This document shows, piece by piece, positions 37,711-44,622 of a DNA stretch of 64,000 nt. The notes beneath the pieces are model-generated. The model searched no databases, was not told the DNA's origin, and worked only from the letters and a program-made list of their open reading frames with translations. The translations under genes and the position numbers were made by a program. The stretch's first letter is position 1, and each line of letters starts with the position of its first letter. Source of the DNA: Rhodococcoides fascians A44A. GTDB lineage: Bacteria; Actinomycetota; Actinomycetes; Mycobacteriales; Mycobacteriaceae. The DNA lies in contig NZ_JMEX01000005.1 in assembly GCF_000760735.1 (NCBI RefSeq), positions 936,829 to 1,000,828 on the forward strand. Reading direction: 5' to 3'.

Positions 37711-37829
37711 AAATTTGTTTGATTCGAACCAATCCTGCCCATCCCATGGAGCCGAATCACTTCTCGAATTCGCGACCATCGTTCGACGACCGACTCCAAA
37801 CCCACCCTGTGTCAGGAGAACCTGCAGCG

Positions 37830-39059
37830 ATGACCGTCAACCGATTGATCAAACGACTCGACGGCGACGACCGAGTCGACCTCCTCCGCGCCGTGCGCGA
37901 ATCCGACGTGAGCCCGTACTTCCGCGTCATGGAGTCCGCCACCGCGCCCATCGTCCAGGTGGAAGGCAAGGACAAGATCATGCTGGGCTCCAACAACTAC
38001 CTGGGGCTCGCCGACCATCCGGACATCACGCAGGGCGCGCAGGACGCACTCGACACCTTCGGCTCGGCCATCACCGGCAGCCGACTGCTCAACGGCACCA
38101 TGGACATACACCTCGAGCTCGAGAACGAGATCAAGGAATGGCACGGCACCGAGGACGCAATGGTGTTCACCACCGGTTACCAGACGAACCTCGGGACCAT
38201 CGCCGCCGTCGTGGGCAAGGGCGACGTGATCGTGGTCGACTCCGCCGCACATGCGTCCATCCGCGATGGAAGCCAATTGTCCGGAGCAACCATCCGCAAG
38301 TTCGCTCACAACGACATGGCCGACCTCGAACTCCAACTGCAGGGACCCGTCGTCGGCGACGGCGCCGTCCTGGTCATCGTCGACGGCCTGTACTCGATGG
38401 AAGGTGACCTGGCGCCTCTGGACCAGGTGACCGCTCTGTGCACGAAGTACGGTGCCGCGTTGATGGTCGACGAGGCCCACAGCCTCGGTATCTACGGCGA
38501 AAGTCTCACCGGCGCTGCGGAATTGTTCGGCACCGCAGGCGACACCGATATCAGAATGGCATCTCTGTCCAAGAGCCCCAGCTCCACCGGGGGCTTCATC
38601 GCAGGATCCCACGATCTCCTCGACAGTCTTCGTATACACGCGAGAGCATTCCTGTTCACGACATCGGGTGTGCCCGCCGCAGTCGGCGCGTCCCTCGCGT
38701 CGATCAAGCTGATCAGGAGCGAGGAAGGACGTCAGCGAGCGCGTCGAGTGTTGGAACACGCCGAAGCCTTGCGCAGTGGACTCGCTGCCGAAGGACTCGA
38801 CGTCGGCGCCAGGTCCCCGATACCGGGAGGAGACACCGCGTCACCGATCGTCTCGCTGCACATCGGGGACGACCTGTCCGCCATGAATCTCTGGCGCCAA
38901 CTGTTCGACAAGGGAGTATTCACCTCGGCGGCCCTGCATCCTGCCGTTCCCCGCAACGGTGCGCTGCTCCGACTCTGCGTGATGGCCTCCCACACCGACG
39001 AACAGATCCGAACCGCCATCGCCACCATCGCGGAGACGGTCGCGGAGTTGCCCTCGTGA
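37830..39059 (+). CDS. PLP-dependent alpha-oxoamine synthase, serine palmitoyltransferase-like
   Basis: A 409-residue AOS enzyme, which condenses an amino acid with an acyl thioester with loss of CO2. It has the full family set: SNNYLGLADHP near residue 54, GSRLLNGTMDIHLELE near 83, PLP-stacking His141 in SAAHASI, VDEAHSLG with Asp214 and His217, and PLP lysine Lys248 in SLSKSPSSTGG. DEAHSxG and GSRLLNGT favour serine palmitoyltransferase or CqsA types over KAPA synthase; no bio genes are nearby. AGGAG lies 11 bases before the ATG. Its stop overlaps the GTG of the SDR gene, so both act in one pathway, as AOS and ketoreductase pairs do. Confidence 0.8.
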   Translation: MTVNRLIKRLDGDDRVDLLRAVRESDVSPYFRVMESATAPIVQVEGKDKIMLGSNNYLGLADHPDITQGAQDALDTFGSAITGSRLLNGTMDIHLELENEIKEWHGTEDAMVFTTGYQTNLGTIAAVVGKGDVIVVDSAAHASIRDGSQLSGATIRKFAHNDMADLELQLQGPVVGDGAVLVIVDGLYSMEGDLAPLDQVTALCTKYGAALMVDEAHSLGIYGESLTGAAELFGTAGDTDIRMASLSKSPSSTGGFIAGSHDLLDSLRIHARAFLFTTSGVPAAVGASLASIKLIRSEEGRQRARRVLEHAEALRSGLAAEGLDVGARSPIPGGDTASPIVSLHIGDDLSAMNLWRQLFDKGVFTSAALHPAVPRNGALLRLCVMASHTDEQIRTAIATIAETVAELPS

Positions 39060-40597
39060 CCCTTCGCATTGCCGTCACGGGCGCAACGAGCGATTTCGCC
39101 GCGGCAATCCTGCCTGCCCTGCTCGCCGACGACGACGTCGACTCCGTCGTCGGGATCGCTCGGCGTCCGCTCCGCATGCAGCATCCCAAACTCGAATCGG
39201 TACGTGCCGACATAAGGTCACCCCGACTCGAAGAGATTCTTCGAGGCAGCGACGTCGTCATCCATCTGGCCTTCGTCGTCGAAGAATTACGCGACAAGAC
39301 CGAGACACACGACATCAACCAACGCGGCTCACGGAACGTTCTCGATTCCGCGTACGCCGCAGGGGTGGGCAGGCTCGTGATCGCCTCGAGTATCAATGCG
39401 TACGGTGCGGACATTCACGACGAGCCCCTCGACGAAAGTCACTACCCCGCCGGCGATCCCGACAGGTACTACTTTCACGACAAGGCGGAGGTGGAGCACT
39501 ACGCGGAGTGGTGGCTCCGCCGCCACCCCGGCGAGATGGCGGTATCCATGTTGCGACCGACGTACATCATCGGTCCGGACTTCGCCAACGACGGCATCGA
39601 TCAATTCACCGGCCGGGTCGGTGCGTTCCCACAGGCGGACCGGGCCAGCTACCAGTTCCTGCACCAGAACGACCTCGCCGACGCCTTCCACCGCGCCGCC
39701 AAGCAGGACCTGATCGGCCCCTACAACGTCGGTCCCCGCGACTGGACGCCGGTCCGCGAACTCGCACGTATGCAGGGCCAGATCCTGTTCGACGTACCCG
39801 AGAAACCCGCCGTGGCGGCCGCGAATCTTGCGTTCCGACTCGGACTCACCCCGTTCTCCGGCCAGTGGGTCACTGCGGGCGAGCCCGTCGTCGACTCCAC
39901 TGCGTTGAGCGAGAAGACCGGCTGGACACCCACTCTCACCTCGCACGAGTGCGCCGCCGTCATGGTTCTGCTGCAGGGCAAGCCGATTCTCGGCGCCGAG
40001 CATGCGCTGACAAGCCACGACGCCTGCGAGGCCGCACTGGAACCGGCGTCGAGGTTCGTCGGAACCGTGGGCGGTGAGCACGTGTCGATCACGACACCAT
40101 CGGGTCGGCTTCACGTCGAACTGCACCGAAGCTCGGCCCAGGGTCCGACGGTTGTCGTGCCCGTGCGCCCTGGACTGCATGCCCGCTACCTCACACCCGT
40201 AGGCCAGGAACTGGCGCACGCCGGCGTCACGACCATCCTGCTCGACCTACCGGGTCACGGGCTCAGCACGGGGCCGCGAGGACGCGTCACTGCTGCGGAA
40301 TTCGACGACGCCGTCGCCGATGCAGCCGACTACGCGCGACTGACCTTCGGATCGGCCGTCACCGTCGTCGACATCGGCGATCACGCGCCCCCGCCGAAGC
40401 AGACGTTGCGCGGACTCCGGCGGCACCACCCCGTCAATCCGGCCGATGGACTACTTCCCCGTCGTGTCCGCGCGCACACACTCCGGGGGCGTACCAAGAC
40501 CAGGACGACCACCGCGACATCCGTCGCCGAGGTCATCGATCTCGTCGGTGGAGCAGCCGAACCCACCAGCTCACGCGCCCACTCGTCGGCGCGGTAG
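39056..40597 (+). CDS. NAD-dependent epimerase/ketoreductase-type SDR fused to a degenerate alpha/beta-hydrolase segment
   Basis: A 513-residue protein. Residues 1-315 are an extended SDR with TGATSDFA for the dinucleotide loop, SSINAYG near 111, and Tyr139-x3-Lys143 catalysis. Residues 341-440 resemble the start of a monoacylglycerol lipase-like alpha/beta-hydrolase (LLDLPGHGLSTG near 395). Where the nucleophile elbow should be, the sequence reads VVDIGDH and no catalytic Ser is present. The last 70 residues are Arg/Thr-rich and read over the 3' end of the convergent DUF1992 gene (65-bp overlap), suggesting an ancestral frameshift or truncation. The GTG start is coupled to the AOS stop. Confidence 0.75.
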   Translation: MTLRIAVTGATSDFAAAILPALLADDDVDSVVGIARRPLRMQHPKLESVRADIRSPRLEEILRGSDVVIHLAFVVEELRDKTETHDINQRGSRNVLDSAYAAGVGRLVIASSINAYGADIHDEPLDESHYPAGDPDRYYFHDKAEVEHYAEWWLRRHPGEMAVSMLRPTYIIGPDFANDGIDQFTGRVGAFPQADRASYQFLHQNDLADAFHRAAKQDLIGPYNVGPRDWTPVRELARMQGQILFDVPEKPAVAAANLAFRLGLTPFSGQWVTAGEPVVDSTALSEKTGWTPTLTSHECAAVMVLLQGKPILGAEHALTSHDACEAALEPASRFVGTVGGEHVSITTPSGRLHVELHRSSAQGPTVVVPVRPGLHARYLTPVGQELAHAGVTTILLDLPGHGLSTGPRGRVTAAEFDDAVADAADYARLTFGSAVTVVDIGDHAPPPKQTLRGLRRHHPVNPADGLLPRRVRAHTLRGRTKTRTTTATSVAEVIDLVGGAAEPTSSRAHSSAR

Positions 40598-41054
40598 ATC
40601 CGGCGGCTCCGCTCGCCTTCCGCGACGACAGTGCCTCGCGTGCATCGGCGTCCGCGGCTGCGCGGTTCTGCTTCCACTGCGCCACCCAGTCCTCGACGTC
40701 GACCGGGCCGATCGGCACCAGAGGCGGCGACGGCATCCGGATCCACGCCACGACACGCGCATTGAGGTCCTGCAACGCTTCTCGAACCGACGACTCCTGA
40801 CGCAGCTCGATCAACGTGACCGGAAGTTTCTCGATCTCCTTGCGTAACTGCAGAGACTCGGGCAGCAACGCGTCCGTCGACAGGTTCTCCCGCTTCAAGA
40901 ACCCTTTCACCCACCACAGATCGTCGTGAGCCGAACTGGGCAACGGCTTACCCGCCCCCTCGAGATTCTCGAACTCGCCCCGCTCCTGCGCCTCGCGAAT
41001 CTGCCGGTCCACGAAGGACTCGAACGTCACCCCTGGCTTCTTCCGTTCCACCAC
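40533..41054 (-). CDS. DUF1992 (DnaJ subfamily C28-like) protein
   Basis: A 173-residue protein with the DUF1992 core: VDRQIREAQERGEFENLEGAG cut here at FENL, then GKPLPSSAHDDLWWVKGFLKR, cut at WWVKG, at residues 15-53. ALLPESLQLRKEIEKLP follows. The family is widespread and its role is unknown; eukaryotic DNAJC28 carries the same domain. A Ser/Ala-rich tail and a basic RRDR end follow. The last 65 bases overlap the fused SDR gene, which probably reflects extension of the latter. Confidence 0.82.
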   Translation of the reverse strand: MVERKKPGVTFESFVDRQIREAQERGEFENLEGAGKPLPSSAHDDLWWVKGFLKRENLSTDALLPESLQLRKEIEKLPVTLIELRQESSVREALQDLNARVVAWIRMPSPPLVPIGPVDVEDWVAQWKQNRAAADADAREALSSRKASGAAGSTAPTSGRVSWWVRLLHRRDR

Positions 41055-41190
41055 TGCTGCACCGCCGTTCCACCGCTGGACATCCTCACTGCCGGAAACG
41101 CCCGTATTCCGCTAGGGTACTCACGTCGATCCAGGCCGGCGCCGTCGTCGACCTCAGGGGGATCGTTCACTTCGGACCACGGGGAGTCTC

Positions 41191-41826
41191 ATGAAGTTCG
41201 CTCGACTTGCACGAACAACGGTGACAGCTGTCATCGCCGTCTCGGCGCTGGCTGTCGCCACGGGCACTGCCCACGCAGAGCCTGCACCACTGGTGACGGG
41301 CACCGACCAGGGCATCGCCTACAGCACCACCACCACCGAGGACGGCAAAGCCGTGACGACGATCCTCGACACCGGATCCTTCCGACTCGACGCGACCTCG
41401 GAGACCGTCGAGGTCCTCGACGCCGCCGGCACGTCCGTCGCGACGATCCCCCTCGCCTACCGCGTCGGCGACCAGGAGTTCTCCATCGCGCCTCTCATCG
41501 GCGTCGACGACCGTGAACTGACCCTCACGCCCGAGACCGATCCGGCGTTCGCCACCCCGGTGGCGCGCTCGGTCCTGCCTGTCACCGACGTGAACTCGCA
41601 GGGGCGCTTCCTCGACGAGCTGAACAAGGCATCGTTCGGCGCCGGAGTCAGTGCCGCCATCGGTGCCGGAATCGGTCTGGTCATCGGTTGCGTCGTCGGG
41701 GTGTTCGTCGGGTGCATCCCCGGTGTCCTCATCGGTGCCGCCGCAGGTGGAGTGATCGGCCTGATCAACACCGGAGGTTACCCTCTGCAGTCGGCCGCGT
41801 TCGACTACTTCACCGGCAGGCCCTGA
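41191..41826 (+). CDS. Secreted glycine-zipper protein of unknown function
   Basis: A 211-residue exported protein. A signal peptide with basic MKFARLARTT, a hydrophobic core and cleavage after AHA (residue 29) is clear. The mature part has a beta-rich region (30-135). A long glycine-zipper hydrophobic stretch at about 149-190 follows (GAGVSAAIGAGIGLVIG, then GVFVGCIPGVLIGAAAGG), with two Cys residues. Similar small proteins are common in Rhodococcus and Nocardia and may insert in the outer envelope. It has its own promoter gap and a strong terminator, so it is probably monocistronic. Confidence 0.78.
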   Translation: MKFARLARTTVTAVIAVSALAVATGTAHAEPAPLVTGTDQGIAYSTTTTEDGKAVTTILDTGSFRLDATSETVEVLDAAGTSVATIPLAYRVGDQEFSIAPLIGVDDRELTLTPETDPAFATPVARSVLPVTDVNSQGRFLDELNKASFGAGVSAAIGAGIGLVIGCVVGVFVGCIPGVLIGAAAGGVIGLINTGGYPLQSAAFDYFTGRP

Positions 41827-41855
41827 GCCGCGACCGATACACCGATTCGACAACC

Positions 41856-41893
41856 GAAGGGCCCCACAGGACTTGAAGTCCGTGGGGCCCTTC
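41856..41893. terminator. Strong bidirectional hairpin terminator
   Basis: GAAGGGCCCCAC (41856-41867) pairs perfectly with GTGGGGCCCTTC (41882-41893). The loop bases can pair further as GGAC/GTCC. It lies between the convergent secreted-protein and flotillin stops (41826 and 41902) and is preceded by AACCGAAG and followed by GTCGTG rather than a long T-run. It is probably used from both sides. Confidence 0.8.
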
Positions 41894-41901
41894 GTCGTGT
41901 G

Positions 41902-43497
41902 TCAGCTGATCGACTCGGGGTGCGCCACTCCGTTCGAGGTGGCCGCGTCCTCGTCCTGGTTGTCACTGCTTGCCAGGTTGTCGCTACCTGCCAGTTTGTT
42001 CTTGCCGTCGAGGTTGTTGAGCAGACCGGTGACGTTGACGCCCGAGCTTTCCAACGTCTCGATGACGCCCGCGATGACCTGCGGGCTGATGCCGAGCAGT
42101 GAACCGATGGATCCCTTCGCGCCGTCGGCGCCGCCGATGATCGAGATGCGGTCGATGTCGCCCACCGGCTTCGCCGCTGCCGCCGTCGCCTCGACGAGAG
42201 CAGCCAGCACGTCGGGGAGCGTGAGCAACCGAGCAGCCTGCGGCGTGTAGGAATTGAGCGCCTCGGCGATCTGACGCTTGCCAGCCGCTTCCGCTTCCAG
42301 CTTGGCCCGCAGACCGTCGGCCTCTGCTTGCTGCTCGGCGCGCAGCGCATCCGCTGCGACCTTGCGACCTTCCGCCTCTGCTTCCAGTTTCGCCCGCAGA
42401 CCGTCGGCGTCGGCTTGCTGCTCCGAACGCACGGCATCTGCGACGAGTTTGCGCGAGTCCGCTTGTGCCGCTCCTGACTGACGCGCCGATTCGGCCTGCG
42501 CTTCCGCGCGGAGAATTGCGGCTCGCCGCTCACCTTCGGCCCGCGCGATCGCGGCCTGGCGTTCGGCTTCGGCGGGGGCGATGACGTCCGCCTGCAGTGC
42601 TGCTTCCGATTGCTGCGAGCGACGACGTTCCACTTCGGTGCGCGCCTCGACCCGGGCGGCTTCGGCTTGCTCCCGCGCAATGCCGACGGCTTTCGCCGCG
42701 GTGGCCTGGGCAAGTGGTCCCGCCTGGTCCGCCTCGGCGTTCTCCGCTTCGGTCTGCGCACGGAGGCGTGCCAACTCGACGTCACGACGCTGATTCGCGG
42801 TCGCGATGGCCGTGTCCGCCTCGGCCTGCGCCACCGAACCTTCCTGGCGTGCCTTGGCCGAACGAATCTGAGCGTCGCGCTCGGCATCCGCGGTTCCGAC
42901 CGCTGCGTCACGCTTGACCTCGGCGATTCGACGTTGTCCGAGAGATTCGAGATAGCCGTTCTTGTCGGAGATCCCGGCGATCTTGATGACGTCGACTTCC
43001 ATGCCGATGCGCGCGAGGTCGTTCCCTGCCTCGTCGATGACGCTGCGCGCCAACGTGTCGCGGTTGGAGTTCAGGTCCTCGACGGTCATCGTCGCGGTGA
43101 TCCCTCGTAGGCTACCGGCGAGGATGTCGTTGATCTGACGCTGCAGTTCCGTCAGGTCGGACGTCAGGAAGCGTTGCACCGCAGTCTGAACCGCTTCGTC
43201 GGCCGAGCCGATACGCACCAGGCCCACTGCTTCGACGTTGACCGGGACACCGTCGTTGGACAGTGCGTTCTGCAGGTTGATGCTGATGTTGAACGGTTCG
43301 AGGGACATGATGTCCACTCGTTCGATGCCCGGCACCTTGAATCGGGCACCACCGCGCACCACCTTGGGCTTGCCTCGACCGGTGAACACCGCGACCTCGT
43401 TGGGCGGAACCTTGATGTAGTTCTTGACGTACACCGTCGGCAGCACGACGAAGACGATCAGCGCGACGATCGCCGCGATCACGATTGTTGTCAGCAT
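41902..43497 (-). CDS. Flotillin-like membrane scaffold protein
   Basis: A 531-residue flotillin/SPFH protein that organises membrane microdomains. An N-terminal hairpin or membrane helix spans residues 4-24. The SPFH/PHB domain is about 28-190 (PPNEVAVFTGRGKPKVVRGG). A long Ala/Glu-rich coiled coil spans 190-430, and the C-terminus is acidic. Two 29-residue tandem repeats at 349-377 and 378-406 (RKLVADAVRSEQ and RKVAADALRAEQ starts) duplicate part of the coiled coil. The NfeD-like partner gene is 63 bp upstream on the same strand, the usual pairing. The ATG follows directly on GGGGTACTGATAC. Confidence 0.9.
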   Translation of the reverse strand: MLTTIVIAAIVALIVFVVLPTVYVKNYIKVPPNEVAVFTGRGKPKVVRGGARFKVPGIERVDIMSLEPFNISINLQNALSNDGVPVNVEAVGLVRIGSADEAVQTAVQRFLTSDLTELQRQINDILAGSLRGITATMTVEDLNSNRDTLARSVIDEAGNDLARIGMEVDVIKIAGISDKNGYLESLGQRRIAEVKRDAAVGTADAERDAQIRSAKARQEGSVAQAEADTAIATANQRRDVELARLRAQTEAENAEADQAGPLAQATAAKAVGIAREQAEAARVEARTEVERRRSQQSEAALQADVIAPAEAERQAAIARAEGERRAAILRAEAQAESARQSGAAQADSRKLVADAVRSEQQADADGLRAKLEAEAEGRKVAADALRAEQQAEADGLRAKLEAEAAGKRQIAEALNSYTPQAARLLTLPDVLAALVEATAAAAKPVGDIDRISIIGGADGAKGSIGSLLGISPQVIAGVIETLESSGVNVTGLLNNLDGKNKLAGSDNLASSDNQDEDAATSNGVAHPESIS

Positions 43498-43560
43498 GTA
43501 TCAGTACCCCTCACGAACTCTGCTTGTAGTCGAAAGCCCCCACCGTGCAGGTCTTTCCGA

Positions 43561-44085
43561 TCATCGACCGCCCACGACGTCGTCGACGGCAACGACGTGG
43601 AGGTAGGTGTCGTCCACATCGGCGATGTAGACGGTGACGCCTCGCGGGAGTGCGACCTTGCCCGAACTGACAGCCCGTGCGCCGACGCGATTGCCTTCAC
43701 CGTCCGCGAACGACACCTCGCCCCATCCGTCCGCCGTGACGTCCAGCGTGACGGTGCCGAGCAGCCCGATGTACGATGCTCGCCCGATGTGCGAATTGTC
43801 CTGCTGCCGAAGCATGTACGGAATCAATAGCCCTCGCGTCACGATCACGAGACCCGCCGCCACCGCGATGCCGACGAGCACTGCAATCGGGTCGGGCAGT
43901 TCGGTGAGCGCCGAGATCCATCCGGCCGCGCCGAAACCGAACAGCGCCGTCGCGATCGTCGTCAGCGACAGGAACGGCACACCGTCGCCGTGACTGTCAC
44001 CGAGATCCGAGACCTCGCCGACGGTGAACGTTCCCGCCAGCCCGACGACGCCCACGACGAAACACACGATGAACACGGTCAACAA
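43561..44085 (-). CDS. NfeD-like membrane protein (flotillin partner)
   Basis: About 174 residues: three or four hydrophobic helices (TVFIVCFVVGVVGLAG at the start, then FGFGAAGWI and IAVLVGIAVAAGLVIV). A C-terminal OB-fold-like domain has IGLLGTVTLDVTADGWGEVS and TVYIADVDDTYLHVV. This is the short NfeD1b type that accompanies flotillins. The start is uncertain: TTG 44085 has GGAG 9 bases upstream, and GTG 44076 is an alternative. No ATG fits without a non-membrane leader. It is cotranscribed with flotillin. Confidence 0.8.
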   Translation of the reverse strand: MLTVFIVCFVVGVVGLAGTFTVGEVSDLGDSHGDGVPFLSLTTIATALFGFGAAGWISALTELPDPIAVLVGIAVAAGLVIVTRGLLIPYMLRQQDNSHIGRASYIGLLGTVTLDVTADGWGEVSFADGEGNRVGARAVSSGKVALPRGVTVYIADVDDTYLHVVAVDDVVGGR

Positions 44086-44199
44086 TTGAAGAACTCCACT
44101 CCCCGAGTCGGTCCAACGAATAGTAAAGGGAATCCGGCCGTAACGGGGGAATCGGTCTCGTATCGTGATCTGACGGCGGCGGGTGGCCCCACATGGATA

Positions 44200-44255
44200 C
44201 AACACCGCCGTGTGTTCACAATCGTCATGACGGTTGCGAACACACGGCGGTGTTG
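44200..44255. repeat. 56-bp near-perfect palindrome
   Basis: Arms CAACACCGCCGTGTGTTC (44200-44217) and GAACACACGGCGGTGTTG (44238-44255) are perfect 18-bp inverted repeats. The 20-base centre contains the palindrome CGTCATGACG, flanked by CAAT and GGTTG, so nearly the whole element can pair. It lies 42 bp after the stop of the small 44297 gene and 114 bp before the NfeD start. It could terminate the former, or act as an operator or mRNA element for the flotillin operon. No T-run follows on either strand. Confidence 0.8.
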
Positions 44256-44296
44256 TGAGAAGAACGGGCAGCGGCCGACGTGGCCTCGGTGAGTGG

Positions 44297-44548
44297 TCAG
44301 CCGTACTCGGCGACGAGACGATCGAACTCGTCGCGGTCCACCAGCTGGGGCTCACCGATGGCGAAGGCCTGCGCGTACTTGCTGGCCAAGTGGTAATCCC
44401 GGCCGAGTGGGCCCCGCTCACCGTCCTCGTCGTCGCGCTGAATGCTGGAACCCGGCGGTACTTCGTTCTGCAAGCCGTTCGTCTTCTCACCGAGACGAGC
44501 GTCGAGCTTTGCGGAAATCTTCTGCATGATCTCTTGGTCGTCGGTCAT
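44297..44548 (-). CDS. Small conserved hypothetical acidic protein
   Basis: An 83-residue soluble protein, MTDDQEIMQKISAKLDARLG at the start, with a Gly/Pro linker and a second helical half ending DEFDRLVAEYG. No signal peptide, membrane segment or known catalytic motif is seen, and I do not recognise a named family. The reading frame, start near a GGGG and position opposite lhr suggest a real gene. It is divergent from lhr across 74 bp. Confidence 0.55.
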   Translation of the reverse strand: MTDDQEIMQKISAKLDARLGEKTNGLQNEVPPGSSIQRDDEDGERGPLGRDYHLASKYAQAFAIGEPQLVDRDEFDRLVAEYG

Positions 44549-44622
44549 CGGTACCCCGTACCCATGAGAGGACGGCCCTACACCTGTGATTGTTTGTCGG
44601 TACCACGGGGCATCATGGTGGG

